Source: a virus
DNA length: 30,017 nt
Virus record (IMG/VR): IMGVR_UViG_3300022200_003363
Coordinates: 1-30,017 of that record
Strand: one strand, 5' to 3'
The first letter of the stretch is position 1; each line of letters starts with the position of its first letter. Below are positions 10,738-18,956 of this stretch, one piece after another. The position numbers and the translations under genes were made by a program. The notes beneath the pieces were generated by a model. It saw only the letters and a program-made list of their open reading frames with translations. It did no database searches and was not told the DNA's origin.

Positions 10738-13546
10738 AGTTGAGATCGAAGGGATCGGTACAGTTGAACTAGACGATTCTTTTCTTAATGCAACGCCTGA
10801 AGTACAACAAGCTACTATAGAAGAAATCCATGCTCAGCTTAAGAAGCCGGAAAAGCCGAGTGAAGATTCTAGTGTAATAGACAAGGTGATGGGACCACTT
10901 CGTGAGTTTGCTGGAGGGGCTTCTTTTCAGTTTGCAGATGAGCTTGAAGCTGGATTTAGGTCTTTGGTTGATCGTATACCGACCGAAGCAGACCGTATTG
11001 CTCAGGAAATAAACCCAGAAGCTGAACCTGAATATCTCGGATACTCAGACTTCAAGGAAGATATTGCACAAGAAAGAGGCGAGTTCAAGGAAGAGAATCC
11101 TTGGCTTTCACTTGGTCTTGAGTTCGGTGGTGCTATTACTACAGGCGGGGCTGTAAGCAAGCTAGTAGGTCTTGGTAGTACAGTTCGTAGTGCAGCTGTA
11201 AGACAAGGGGGCGCTGGTGCTGTAGAAGCTGGTGTATACGGCTTTGGTTCTGGGGAGACCCTAGAAGAAAGAGTAGAAGCAGCTAGCTATGGTGTTGCAC
11301 TAGGCGCTCCTCTTGGAGCTGGTATTGGTGCAGTTGCACAGAGAATGAATCCTGTCTACCAGAAGAATAAGCTGATAGAAGCTGTAGGTAAGATGGATGA
11401 CACAGAGTTAGCTAGTGTACTCGATCAACAAATGGCTACTAGGGTACTGAAAGCTAAAGTACAAGGTGCTACTCCAAAAGACATTCCTCCACCTGTAGCC
11501 TTAGTGTATGACGTAGCCGATGACTTAAAGATACCCTCTAACAAAGTAAAAGCTCTTGGTAGGAAACTCAAAGGTTTTAACGACCATAGAGGCGACTCTA
11601 TAGAAGACTTAAGGAAAGCTCTTTCTGGTGAAGGGCTTTACCAGTCTATGGAAGAAGCAGCTAAGATAGCAGCTCGTCCGGGTGCTGGAACTAAAGCTGT
11701 ATTTGATTCAGTAGTAGCTCCTGCTAAGAGGATGATGATCAATCAAGTAGGGGAGAAGTTCGCTAACTTCACTAACCGTGGTTTGAACAGAGGTTTGTTG
11801 CAAAGTGCTAAGTATCACGATGAAGTTGTAGGCCCTCTTAAACCTCTTACTAAGTTCCTTGATGAAGCAGATAACGTAGACGCACAGCGTCTTAAGGGCG
11901 CTATCCTAGATGCTGCTATGGGTGAAGATGCCGCTTGGAAAGAAGTTGGTGACACTATCACTTCTATGTTTGGGGAGGATGCTTGGAAAGCATACCAGAA
12001 GTTTGATGAGGCTAACCTTGAGTGGGCTAAACGCTATAACAAGAATATAAACCAGTTCAATCCTGTAACCCGTCACTGGGTACATAGCCAAGTAGTAGGT
12101 GATCAGAGGCCAGCTGGTCTTATTACCTCAGCTACCGACCCTAACACTGCTAGCCGTACTAAGGACGTATCCTCTTTAACGAGGACTCGTAGAGAGGGTA
12201 TTAGGGATAGGCTCGATGATGTAGCTAGGTACGATAATCCTATTCGTACTATGCAAGACTGGATTGACGATAACGCTAATCAAATTAATGTAGCAGAGAT
12301 ATTTCAGCTTCGCCCTAGGGGTCGTAGAGATATAGCTACGGCTACTGATAAGGCATCTGAAAAGATAACTAAACAGGACAGGAAGTCTCTTGTTAAGGGA
12401 GAGAAGAAGGCTGGTTCAGTAGGAGCAGCACTGGCTGAGCGTATGAAGGCAGAAGGCTACTCTGATGTGCAGATAGAGAATGCTCGTCAGTTGATGCACA
12501 ACGTACTGTTTGATGCTCAAAGGGCACCTTCTTCTTTGATACGCAGTATTAGGAACCTAGGTTACGCTGGTACGATCATGAACCCCTACGGTGCTGTACT
12601 TAACCTCCATGACGTATTTAACGGTATGACTGCTATGGGTGTTAGGAACGGAATATCTACACTGTTTCGTAAGTCTGAACTCTCAGCCAAAGACGTAGGC
12701 TTAGCTTCTCAGTACGCAGGGGAGTACGTTAAGAGGCTGGGTAACTTTGATAATAACGCATGGGCTAAGTGGACTAAGTTCACAGAACAGTTAGTAGAGA
12801 AGTCTGGTTTCTTATCTGGTTTCCGTTACTTAGACGGGTTTGGTAAAAGTAAGATAATGCAGATGGCATTGAACCAAGCACGTAATGAAATAAGGAAAGG
12901 TTCTTTCGATAAGACTTGGGAGAATACATTCACCTCTTCAGAAATTATGCAGCTTAAAGCTCAGCTTGCTAAAAGCGATAAGCCCACCGACCTTATGAAA
13001 GAGCTTGCTATGTTTAGGCTGTCTGAGCTTCAGCCTATTAACCCTGCTCAGTCTGCTAGATACTCTTTAGAAAACCCTAACGCTAGGGTGCTCTATATGC
13101 TCAAAGGTTTTGCTATTCGACAGCTTGACTTCTTAAGACGTAATTCTATAGACGAGTGGAAGAAAGGTAACAAAGCAAAGGCTATGGCATTTGCAGCTAA
13201 GTATGCACTAGTATCTGGTGGGGGTTTTGCACTTGTACAAGAAGCAAGACAGCCTGTTAAATTTGATGAGGCTGACTTCAGCCCTGAGAACTTAGCTTCT
13301 TTAGCTGGAAGGCAGATGGCGTCTGTGGGGTCTTTAGGTGCAGCTGGTGCTAGTGATTTTGCGTGGGATAAGTTCTGGGACAACCCTGTAGAGGCTTTTG
13401 CTCAAGGGCTTATACCACCACTGAATATACCTATGGCTGTATGGGATGATAGTAAGTCTATAATTGAAGGTGAGTCTCCTACTAAGGTTCTGTCGATGGT
13501 ACCTGTAGTAGGTAAGGTTATCTTTGAACCCTTGTTGAGTGAGTGA
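10730..13546 (+). CDS. Large internal virion / ejection protein
   Basis: This gene encodes 938 residues. The N-terminus (VEVEIEGIGTVELDDSFLNATPEVQQATIEEI) resembles short modules that open large phage polyproteins. Next comes LREFAGGASFQFADELEAG (about 57-75) and a Gly/Ala-rich hydrophobic region (~125-205, LGLEFGGAITTGGAVSKL, GVALGAPLGAGIGAVAQ). From ~210 on it is helical and basic. A hydrophobic region near 825-840 (AAKYALVSGGGFALVQ) precedes a C-terminus with IPPLNIPMAVWDD. These membrane-active-looking segments fit a protein that is ejected and helps to form a DNA channel through the envelope. No lytic transglycosylase or protease motif is evident. It is the last large gene of the rightward arm. 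Confidence 0.6.
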   Translation: MVEVEIEGIGTVELDDSFLNATPEVQQATIEEIHAQLKKPEKPSEDSSVIDKVMGPLREFAGGASFQFADELEAGFRSLVDRIPTEADRIAQEINPEAEPEYLGYSDFKEDIAQERGEFKEENPWLSLGLEFGGAITTGGAVSKLVGLGSTVRSAAVRQGGAGAVEAGVYGFGSGETLEERVEAASYGVALGAPLGAGIGAVAQRMNPVYQKNKLIEAVGKMDDTELASVLDQQMATRVLKAKVQGATPKDIPPPVALVYDVADDLKIPSNKVKALGRKLKGFNDHRGDSIEDLRKALSGEGLYQSMEEAAKIAARPGAGTKAVFDSVVAPAKRMMINQVGEKFANFTNRGLNRGLLQSAKYHDEVVGPLKPLTKFLDEADNVDAQRLKGAILDAAMGEDAAWKEVGDTITSMFGEDAWKAYQKFDEANLEWAKRYNKNINQFNPVTRHWVHSQVVGDQRPAGLITSATDPNTASRTKDVSSLTRTRREGIRDRLDDVARYDNPIRTMQDWIDDNANQINVAEIFQLRPRGRRDIATATDKASEKITKQDRKSLVKGEKKAGSVGAALAERMKAEGYSDVQIENARQLMHNVLFDAQRAPSSLIRSIRNLGYAGTIMNPYGAVLNLHDVFNGMTAMGVRNGISTLFRKSELSAKDVGLASQYAGEYVKRLGNFDNNAWAKWTKFTEQLVEKSGFLSGFRYLDGFGKSKIMQMALNQARNEIRKGSFDKTWENTFTSSEIMQLKAQLAKSDKPTDLMKELAMFRLSELQPINPAQSARYSLENPNARVLYMLKGFAIRQLDFLRRNSIDEWKKGNKAKAMAFAAKYALVSGGGFALVQEARQPVKFDEADFSPENLASLAGRQMASVGSLGAAGASDFAWDKFWDNPVEAFAQGLIPPLNIPMAVWDDSKSIIEGESPTKVLSMVPVVGKVIFEPLLSE

Positions 13547-13547
13547 T

Positions 13548-13796
13548 ATGAAGACTGAGAAGGTAAAAGCTAAATACCAGAAGAAGTATAACGCTACACC
13601 TGAGGCTAAGAAGAAGAGGGCTTCTGATAACAAGGCCCGTAGAGAGCTAGGTCTCAAGAAGGGTGATCCCCGTGACGCCTCCCGTAAGGGGGGCAAGTTC
13701 GTTGCTGAGCACAGGTCAGAGAACAGATCACGGGGAGGTAGGGTAGGTAACAAAGAAGGGAAAGCGGCAGGAGGAAGGAAATCCCGCCGCACTTAG
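13548..13796 (+). CDS. Small very basic protein, possible HNH-endonuclease remnant
   Basis: Taken from ATG 13548 (82 residues), one base after the preceding stop; a GTG at 13539 would add three residues. Over a third of residues are Lys or Arg. The order KAKYQKKYNATPEAKKKRASDNKARRELG, then a Gly/Asp segment, then HRSENRSRGG and GKAAGGRKSRRT, recalls minimal phage HNH proteins of the pattern (N-K-ARRE ... D-H ... GG ... NLR-S-NRS). In this copy the central D-H-K catalytic segment appears to be missing. It may therefore be a nucleic-acid-binding relative that no longer cuts. It is the terminal gene of the rightward arm. Confidence 0.55.
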   Translation: MKTEKVKAKYQKKYNATPEAKKKRASDNKARRELGLKKGDPRDASRKGGKFVAEHRSENRSRGGRVGNKEGKAAGGRKSRRT

Positions 13797-13811
13797 GTTA
13801 CTTAGCTAACC
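13796..13811. terminator. Hairpin at the convergent gene junction
   Basis: GGTTA (13796-13800) pairs with TAACC (13807-13811) around a 6-base loop. The hairpin covers the stop codons of both converging genes (rightward TAG 13794-13796, leftward TAG at 13806-13808). With only 5 bp and no T run it would be a weak terminator, but it sits where opposing transcripts must end. Low confidence. Confidence 0.25.
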
Positions 13812-14024
13812 CCACACTACCGGAGTACTAGCCAGTTTTTTCATCCATCTGTCGTGAGCTTCTACGATTGCTTCGGTCAGACTCTCCTTTATCTCAGGGT
13901 GTTCCTTTATTAACTTAAAGTACGCCCTTCTATTAATAACCCTTTCTTTCGTGTAAGGGCTAAGATCAAAGTTTATACGTAAGTCAAAAGCGTCACTCAA
14001 TTCTTTTTCTACACTAGATTTCAC
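13806..14024 (-). CDS. Hypothetical protein downstream of nrdJ
   Basis: I place the start at GTG 14024 (72 residues): AGGAGG at 14030-14035 is then 5 bases upstream, while the GTG at 14030 would overlap that ribosome-binding site. The protein is charged and probably helical (YTKERVINRRAYFKLIKEHPEIKESLTEAIVEAHDRWMKKL). I recognise no family. It overlaps the end of the reductase gene, so it is translationally coupled to it, and it is the last gene of the leftward arm. A reductase accessory role is possible but unsupported. Confidence 0.55.
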   Translation of the reverse strand: MKSSVEKELSDAFDLRINFDLSPYTKERVINRRAYFKLIKEHPEIKESLTEAIVEAHDRWMKKLASTPVVWG

Positions 14025-15888
14025 AAGCACCTCCTACACAGGCTAGAGTCTGTGAACCCTCTGTCAAGTCTGAGGATTCAGAGATGTCCCACTGGAACTC
14101 AGTAGGGAAGTTCTTAATCAAATCATTATAGCGTTCCTCTGTGATAGCCTCGTAAGGGGCTTGTTCGTATGTGTGTTCACTATAAGGCAAGAAGCTTACA
14201 CCACTCACGTTGTCGAAGTTATTGTACATCCACTGCCCTATCTCTAAGAACTCATCGTCCCTGTAGTACACAGTGATACTAGGCTTGTGTTCACACCAGT
14301 GCTTCTGGTAGATATCCCACAAGTACAGCTGATCCATACCAGACTCTTCAGATGCAAACACAGCCCCGTTAGGTGCCTTCTTAGGGAAGGAGAACACCTT
14401 GGTAGTGGGTGAGGTTACATCTGTCTCACAGGGCACTCCAGCGTCTTCTAGTACCTTACACAGAGGGTCACGCATATCTGCACGTACTCTACGGATATAG
14501 TGAGGTGCATACCTTGCATGGATACCGCTAGCACTATCGACCAGCTGTGACACAGTTCCTGAGGGCTTAACACAAGTGATAGCAGCAGACTGATTAATTC
14601 CAAGACGTTCTGCCCACTCCTTATTAGTCCTTACAGCTACATCCTTCAGGTTCTCCAGTACTGCCGGGAGGTCTTGGTTAGCGTAAGTGTTAAAGAAACT
14701 GTGATCCATGATGCCTGTCAGTGATACACCTAGTAATGCTTCCTCTTCTGTGTTCTTCTTCCATACACTCCGTAGATACCTGAAGTCTGTCAAGGTAGCT
14801 TGCAGGGTTCCCAGAATAGACGCAATTCGTACCTTCCCTTCGATATCTTTGATAGTATCCTCTGGCCTGAGCACAACCTCTGACAGGTTACAGAACTGAT
14901 TAGGACGAAGGATAATCTCCGAACAAGGGTTAGTACCGAAGTCATAGGTGTTATCCCTACGGCCATTCTTTGCTGCTTGCTTCTGTGAAGCTACCCTTGA
15001 GAAGAAGCCTCGTTCACCAGAACGTGACTCATATAGGCTACTCCACTCGTTAAGGAATGCCTCAAAGTCTGGCTTCTCAGTGTAGCAAGCACTGTTGTTA
15101 GCAAGACCACGGTGTGGGTTATCCATCCACCACTGACCATGCTTAGCCCTACGGATACGATCATCTGTCAGATTACTGAGGCTGATCAGTGCAGAACGCC
15201 GTACTCCTCCGACGACAACGATTTGTGCCACTTTACAGCATAGGTCGTGACATTCAATGGAGTTAAGCTTTCGTCCAGCAGCTCCTCTAAAGACTTCTGT
15301 GGTGAATCGGAATAACTCTGTAAGAGGTTCAGGGCCGCTTGCACGACCTCCAAAGGTTTTGAGTGTTGCACCCGCAGGTCTAACTCTAGATACATCCCAC
15401 TTGGGAATTTTGCCACTGTATAACAGAGATATAAGTTCTCGGTATGATGAAGCCCACCCAATTTTACTATCTGCGACATTAATAACTGTATCTGTGTCAT
15501 ACAATTTCTCTGCTACTTCTGGGAGTTTATTAATGTACTGGCGCTCTACAGAAAACCCTACACCAGTACCACACATAAGAATGTACATAAGCTCATCGAA
15601 GGCACGTGGGTGATCTACGACAAGGTATGAGCAGTTAAAGCCTGCTACATTGTCCCTGTCGAGAGCCTTCCCTGCTGTCATCATGGCCCGCATACTGGGC
15701 ATAACATCACAGTTAAAGATAGCGTGAAAGACCTCATCAGCGGTGTCACGGTCTAGCTGACCACGATCAACGAAGTAATCTATATACCGCTCTACAGTCT
15801 CTCGCCACTCCTCTCGACGCTGTTCCTCTGGAATGTACCGTGCATACCGTGACTTGTGAATGTATTCCTCATAACCAGTCTTAAGCAT
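14014..15888 (-). CDS. nrdJ: Adenosylcobalamin-dependent ribonucleotide reductase (class II, monomeric type)
   Basis: This 624-residue enzyme reduces ribonucleotides to deoxyribonucleotides with a cobalamin-derived thiyl radical. Visible features are the N-terminal FNCSY cysteine (C86), the active-site NPCSEI (N320, C322, E324), a second cysteine in QFCNLSE (C333), CVKPSGTVSQL (439-449) in the phosphate-binding region, and a C-terminal redox pair C617/C622 in CVGGACEI, like the tail of class I and II large subunits. No class I small subunit or class III activase is nearby. It is shorter than the ~740-residue Lactobacillus enzyme but all key residues are present. The start ATG has GGGAGG just upstream. 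One imperfect TATAAC dyad lies within it (15419-15433). It provides dNTPs for the replication genes upstream in the same transcript direction. Confidence 0.93.
   Translation of the reverse strand: MLKTGYEEYIHKSRYARYIPEEQRREEWRETVERYIDYFVDRGQLDRDTADEVFHAIFNCDVMPSMRAMMTAGKALDRDNVAGFNCSYLVVDHPRAFDELMYILMCGTGVGFSVERQYINKLPEVAEKLYDTDTVINVADSKIGWASSYRELISLLYSGKIPKWDVSRVRPAGATLKTFGGRASGPEPLTELFRFTTEVFRGAAGRKLNSIECHDLCCKVAQIVVVGGVRRSALISLSNLTDDRIRRAKHGQWWMDNPHRGLANNSACYTEKPDFEAFLNEWSSLYESRSGERGFFSRVASQKQAAKNGRRDNTYDFGTNPCSEIILRPNQFCNLSEVVLRPEDTIKDIEGKVRIASILGTLQATLTDFRYLRSVWKKNTEEEALLGVSLTGIMDHSFFNTYANQDLPAVLENLKDVAVRTNKEWAERLGINQSAAITCVKPSGTVSQLVDSASGIHARYAPHYIRRVRADMRDPLCKVLEDAGVPCETDVTSPTTKVFSFPKKAPNGAVFASEESGMDQLYLWDIYQKHWCEHKPSITVYYRDDEFLEIGQWMYNNFDNVSGVSFLPYSEHTYEQAPYEAITEERYNDLIKNFPTEFQWDISESSDLTEGSQTLACVGGACEI
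15419..15433. promoter_or_regulatory. TATAAC dyad, imperfect, 3-bp spacer
   Basis: TATAAC-AGA-GATATA, one mismatch, inside nrdJ. It is the leftmost member of the dispersed set. Confidence 0.35.
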
Positions 15889-16105
15889 ATTTCCTCCCTA
15901 GGATAATGTCTGGATTGTTCTTCATGAAGTCTAATACCCTAGCTAGTGCGTACTCTTCCCTAGGGTTATCTAAGTAATTGATCAGCTTGTTGAGGACTAC
16001 TTCAAGTCCTTCTGTATCTACAATTTCTGAGAAGTCAGACATAGTGTACTCATACCATGCCTCTTCCAGATCAGCTTGTGACATAACCACATCTTCAGAC
16101 TGCAT
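15881..16105 (-). CDS. Hypothetical acidic protein
   Basis: This gene encodes 74 residues, acidic and probably all-helical (QADLEEAWYEYTMSDFSEIVDTEGLEVVLNKLINYL, then ALARVLDFMKNNPDIILGRKYA). It starts at ATG with GAGGG about 8 bases upstream and overlaps both neighbours (11 bases with the preceding gene, 8 with nrdJ), so it lies in the same operon. No family is recognised. Confidence 0.6.
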   Translation of the reverse strand: MQSEDVVMSQADLEEAWYEYTMSDFSEIVDTEGLEVVLNKLINYLDNPREEYALARVLDFMKNNPDIILGRKYA

Positions 16106-16331
16106 AATAAGCCCTCACTGCCTCTAATGCACGAATGAACTCTTCAATCTCTATCCCATCCTGATCCATACAGCTATCAAAGATACCCATGTAAGGTGTT
16201 GTAGAACCTTTAGAGCGCAACCTCTCAATATATTTTAGTTGTTGCACCATGTCATGTTTAATTACATCCATGCTCTCTACAAATGCTCTATCAACTACTT
16301 CGCTGTCTAGCTCAATAACGATCTTGTGCAT
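16095..16331 (-). CDS. Hypothetical protein
   Basis: This gene encodes 78 residues. A short beta start (MHKIVIELDSEVVD) leads into helices (FVESMDVIKHDMVQQLKYIERLRSKG) and an acidic end (QDGIEIEEFIRALEAVRAYYAV). GGAG lies 6 bases before the ATG, within the end of the upstream 26-codon gene. I recognise no family; it is part of the leftward operon between the MazG-like gene and nrdJ. Confidence 0.6.
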   Translation of the reverse strand: MHKIVIELDSEVVDRAFVESMDVIKHDMVQQLKYIERLRSKGSTTPYMGIFDSCMDQDGIEIEEFIRALEAVRAYYAV

Positions 16332-16334
16332 ACG

Positions 16335-16415
16335 TTACTCCATACCCAACCAGTATCCGATAATAGCACCAGCTAACATCACCATTGATATATCCAGTAA
16401 CATTGTCTCATACAT
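16335..16415 (-). CDS. 26-residue single-span membrane peptide
   Basis: A short reading frame fills an otherwise empty 83-base gap. It runs from ATG at 16413-16415 to TAA at 16335-16337 and reads MYETMLLDISMV followed by MLAGAIIGYWLGME. Most of it is one hydrophobic span. GGGAGA lies ahead of the start within the end of the MazG-like gene, and the start overlaps that gene's stop (TGATG), so coupling is likely. Three features support it: the precise fit between two genes, the ribosome-binding site, and a membrane-type composition. Function unknown; small membrane peptides of phages often modulate the host envelope, which here is only a guess. Confidence 0.5.
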   Translation of the reverse strand: MYETMLLDISMVMLAGAIIGYWLGME

Positions 16416-16723
16416 CACCTATCTCCCTTACCCTGTATCGTACCATTACGAAGACGCCTGTCGAGCTTCTCTATGTTGGCCTCTGCTACTTCTTCTAGGT
16501 GTATCCCTTCACGTTTGAGTAACACAGCTAGGTTCCAGAGTACATCTCCAGCTTCTGATACAACCTTGTCACGGTCGATAGTTACTGTGTCACCCCGTAG
16601 AAGGGGCTTGATGAACAGATCAGCTAACTCAGCGGATTCTACCATAAGCGAGGCTATAGGGTACATCCTGTTCTTGAACATAGCGAACTGTTCTGCACGG
16701 AGCTGGTATTCATTAAAGTCCAT
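16415..16723 (-). CDS. mazG: MazG-like nucleotide pyrophosphohydrolase
   Basis: This gene encodes 102 residues, the size of single-domain phage MazG-like proteins. It carries the all-alpha NTP-PPase signature: E29-SA-E32 followed by E57-AG-D60 (VSEAGDVLWNLAVL), with the usual end LEEVAEANIEKLDRRLRNG. Such enzymes hydrolyse NTPs or dNTPs to monophosphates. In phages they are thought to clean the nucleotide pool or alter host (p)ppGpp-linked responses. It lies among nucleotide genes, overlapping DUF3310 upstream by 11 bases and coupled to a tiny membrane gene downstream. Confidence 0.85.
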   Translation of the reverse strand: MDFNEYQLRAEQFAMFKNRMYPIASLMVESAELADLFIKPLLRGDTVTIDRDKVVSEAGDVLWNLAVLLKREGIHLEEVAEANIEKLDRRLRNGTIQGKGDR

Positions 16724-17021
16724 CGCTACACAACTCCTTTATTAACCTATCAAGATACCAGCGAGCCTTACGTAAATCTTCTACACCGTTCTTGTAGGAA
16801 TGTCTGTGAATATACTTTATCACGTTACCTTCGCAGTAGGCATAGAAGTTCTCACCTAGCTGTTGTTTTATGTAGTCAATGGCCTCAGTAGAACCATTGT
16901 TGTAGTGTGCTGGTTTTTCTACTACGTCATACTGACCCTTCTCTTCCCACCACTGCTGGCGCTGCTGGCTCTTCTTACTAATACGATCCCACTCTGCTTC
17001 TGTTGCGTCATTGATACTCAT
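16713..17021 (-). CDS. DUF3310 family protein (putative nucleotide kinase)
   Basis: This gene encodes 102 residues. After a charged N-terminus (1-35) the DUF3310 core is clear: PAHYNNGSTEAIDYI (37-51), YAYCEGNVIKYIHRH (60-74) and KNGVEDLRKARWYLDRL (77-93). The family is common in phages and is related to the domain of T7 gp1.7, which has nucleotide kinase activity; activity here is inferred. It starts at ATG 17021 overlapping the phosphoesterase stop (ATGA) with GGAGG 8 bases upstream. Confidence 0.85.
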   Translation of the reverse strand: MSINDATEAEWDRISKKSQQRQQWWEEKGQYDVVEKPAHYNNGSTEAIDYIKQQLGENFYAYCEGNVIKYIHRHSYKNGVEDLRKARWYLDRLIKELCSDGL

Positions 17022-17779
17022 GAGTACTTCCTCCGTAGGAATTCAAGAGAGATAGGCATCTCGTCGAACTGCCCATCGTTTACCTCGTTCAACATCCAGA
17101 TACCTCTCCAGCTACGATTAGTCTGAGGGTTCAGATATTCCTCATCGTGTTGGTAGAAGATACCACCAAAGATACCTGTCATCCTCTTACCATCTGCCCT
17201 AGTAGCGAAGGCTATATCTCGGTCCTGTACATGGCCCATTACACACGACATGTGCTTCTTTGTCAACATCAATCTAGCAGAAGATACAGGTCTACCCATA
17301 ACACCAGAGCAGAAGTAATGACTGTAGGCTACACCGTCTATGATAACTATCTCAAGGAAGGGGTGGACTTCCCATCCGTCCTGCTTAAGCCATAGATCGT
17401 CGAAGCTTATAAGCCCATCTAGCTTACTGTCATCGTTGATAGCCCTCATAATACGGTTCTCGTGGTTACCGAGAAGGAAGACCATCCGTGGATTCCACAT
17501 AGGTTTCTTGTTACGCCTAAGCCTGCTTCTCTCTTGCTCGATAGGCAACAGGAAGTCATCCATAGCATTCTTACCTGCTATTATATCATCGTTATAACGC
17601 CTCCCTTCAAAGCACTTCTTACCTACATCGTAGGTACTCAGAGAAGGCATATCCCAGTGGTCACCTAGGTGGATGATTACATCAGGTTTCTTCTCAGCAG
17701 CGTACATACCAGCCCATTTAAGGTGCTCTGTGGTTGATCCGGGCTTGACTTGTGTATCAGGGATTACTAAGTGTCTCAT
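17018..17779 (-). CDS. Calcineurin-like metallophosphoesterase
   Basis: This gene encodes 253 residues. The metal-binding motifs are in order: D8-x-Q10 (PDTQ, a Q-for-H variant of DxH found in phage members), GDHWD (39-43), GNHE (104-107), H154 (SHY) and GHVQ (182-185, the usual GHxH with Q in place of the last H). It is a two-metal phosphoesterase, but the substrate cannot be read from the sequence; candidates are cyclic nucleotides, nucleotides, 5' caps or DNA ends. It is flanked by overlapping genes (ATGA on both sides). An imperfect TATAAC dyad lies in it (17582-17596). Confidence 0.85.
   Translation of the reverse strand: MRHLVIPDTQVKPGSTTEHLKWAGMYAAEKKPDVIIHLGDHWDMPSLSTYDVGKKCFEGRRYNDDIIAGKNAMDDFLLPIEQERSRLRRNKKPMWNPRMVFLLGNHENRIMRAINDDSKLDGLISFDDLWLKQDGWEVHPFLEIVIIDGVAYSHYFCSGVMGRPVSSARLMLTKKHMSCVMGHVQDRDIAFATRADGKRMTGIFGGIFYQHDEEYLNPQTNRSWRGIWMLNEVNDGQFDEMPISLEFLRRKYS
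17582..17596. promoter_or_regulatory. TATAAC dyad, imperfect, 3-bp spacer
   Basis: TATATC-ATC-GTTATA, one mismatch, inside the phosphoesterase gene. Confidence 0.35.
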
Positions 17780-17973
17780 ACATCCTCCGCAACAAGTTTC
17801 TGATACATTTCCTCATGCACCAATAGCATTGCATCTCTCAGTTGTTGTGAAACTCTATACAGGCCACTTACTTCAGTAGTCCAAACATCATGCTCGGAGT
17901 TTTTAAGCAGTCGTTCGGCTTTAAGGATGGCCTCACAATAATCACGCACAATTTGCTGTCCGTAGTCAGTCAT
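17776..17973 (-). CDS. Hypothetical helical protein
   Basis: This gene encodes 65 residues, helical and charged (IVRDYCEAILKAERLLKNSEHDVWTTEV, then LRDAMLLVHEEMYQKLVAEDV). GGAGG lies 6 bases before the ATG, and it overlaps the next gene by ATGA. No family recognised. It and the following upstream gene use more G+C-rich codons than the surrounding replication genes. Confidence 0.6.
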   Translation of the reverse strand: MTDYGQQIVRDYCEAILKAERLLKNSEHDVWTTEVSGLYRVSQQLRDAMLLVHEEMYQKLVAEDV

Positions 17974-18278
17974 ACATCCTCCGTGGTGGCGAGGGCTTCA
18001 TGTGCCTGCGCTCCCTCGTCTGATCCAAAGTCCCCATATCCCGTTTCGACATAGGCCAGTAATTGCTCCAACGTCTCCCGCATCACCCGCACCTTGTATC
18101 GCTGTGCCACAGCATCAGCCTCCGCAGCGGCGAGTTTGGATTCTAGTCGAGTTATTGCTTCATCCAGAGGCTCACCCAGCCACTCGGCTGCGGCTTCCAG
18201 ATTGGCTGCAAGACCGTCTCGCTCGTAATCGCGTAGCGCAGTAGCCGCCGTGTGCAGCAGGTTTGCTATGTCACTCAT
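17970..18278 (-). CDS. Hypothetical Ala/Glu-rich coiled-coil protein, G+C-rich
   Basis: This gene encodes 102 residues. The N-terminal 50 residues are Ala/Leu/Glu helices (LLHTAATALRDYERDGLAANLEAAAEWLGEPLDEA). A heptad-like stretch follows (ITRLESKLAAAEADAVAQRYKVRVMRETLEQLLAYV), suggesting a coiled coil. The last 20 residues are acidic. No family recognised. Codon usage is visibly richer in G+C than neighbours, suggesting recent gain. It starts at ATG with GGAGA upstream and overlaps endonuclease VII by 8 bases. Confidence 0.6.
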   Translation of the reverse strand: MSDIANLLHTAATALRDYERDGLAANLEAAAEWLGEPLDEAITRLESKLAAAEADAVAQRYKVRVMRETLEQLLAYVETGYGDFGSDEGAQAHEALATTEDV

Positions 18279-18711
18279 GATGGCTGTCTCCTTTTGCTAA
18301 CCCCTTTAGGGCACCTGAGTACTTCTTCGCTATCTTGTCACCAACCTTCATTTGTCTAACTGTCTGCTTGGTCACCCTACTCCTCCTCTTACGCTTAGGT
18401 TTAGGCTTGAGGTGCTTAGGGTGTAGTGGGTTATGAGAGTACTTACCCTCCCAGTACTTCAGGAGATTCTTAAGGAACAGCTTAGGGTCATCTCCTCTTG
18501 ACCGTACCCCTGCCCAGTGGAGTATCTTACCTTCTGCGGCGTTACACGATCTGTGCAACACTTGACGTACATGCCCTGTAACGTGACAGTGGTCTAACGC
18601 AGCTTCGTAGACCTCTATGTACAACCCGCATAGTGGACAGACACTCTTCTGTTTAGCTAGTGCAGCCTCCCTGTAAGTCTTAATCTCAGAGTTTTTAAGG
18701 GTTACACCCAT
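18271..18711 (-). CDS. Endonuclease VII-like (recombination endonuclease, HNH/treble-clef)
   Basis: This gene encodes 146 residues. The family core is visible: CPLCG (C25, C28), ALDHCHVTGHVRQVLHRSCNAAEGK (38-62) with the catalytic D40-H41-x-H43 and the zinc ligands C56-N57. T4 endonuclease VII (gp49) resolves Holliday junctions and other branched DNA before packaging; the same role is likely here. The C-terminal ~60 residues are very basic (KHLKPKPKRKRRSRV) and probably bind DNA; they differ from the T4 dimerisation region. The start overlaps the end of the upstream gene by 10 bases. Confidence 0.88.
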   Translation of the reverse strand: MGVTLKNSEIKTYREAALAKQKSVCPLCGLYIEVYEAALDHCHVTGHVRQVLHRSCNAAEGKILHWAGVRSRGDDPKLFLKNLLKYWEGKYSHNPLHPKHLKPKPKRKRRSRVTKQTVRQMKVGDKIAKKYSGALKGLAKGDSHHE

Positions 18712-18956
18712 TCCATAATCTCTTGGACTGCCATGTCCTTAGCTGCTTCAGCACCGAGTGAAAGAAGGGTATGGGTTACGTTATCACCTATGTTTGACAC
18801 CACCTCTATACCGAACTCAGATGTAACACCTACAGCACAGAGGATACCACCAGCGTCTAGGATGTCGTTCATCTTCTTACGCATCTTAGCCTTACCTTCA
18901 TTCTCCTCTGGCTTTAAACTTACTACCTTCAAGGTACTGTCTGTATCCTTCGTCAT
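18702..18956 (-). CDS. Hypothetical protein overlapping the exonuclease gene
   Basis: This gene encodes 84 residues. The charged N-terminus (MTKDTDSTLKVVSLKPEENEGKAKMRKKMNDILDAG) is encoded partly within the last 59 bases of the upstream exonuclease gene in another frame. The rest alternates short strands and helices (ILCAVGVTSEFGIEVVSNIGDNVTHTLLSLGAEAAKDMAVQEIMEWV). The overlap is unusually long for this genome, so a start further in is possible, but no better ATG is seen before residue 25. No family recognised. Confidence 0.5.
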   Translation of the reverse strand: MTKDTDSTLKVVSLKPEENEGKAKMRKKMNDILDAGGILCAVGVTSEFGIEVVSNIGDNVTHTLLSLGAEAAKDMAVQEIMEWV

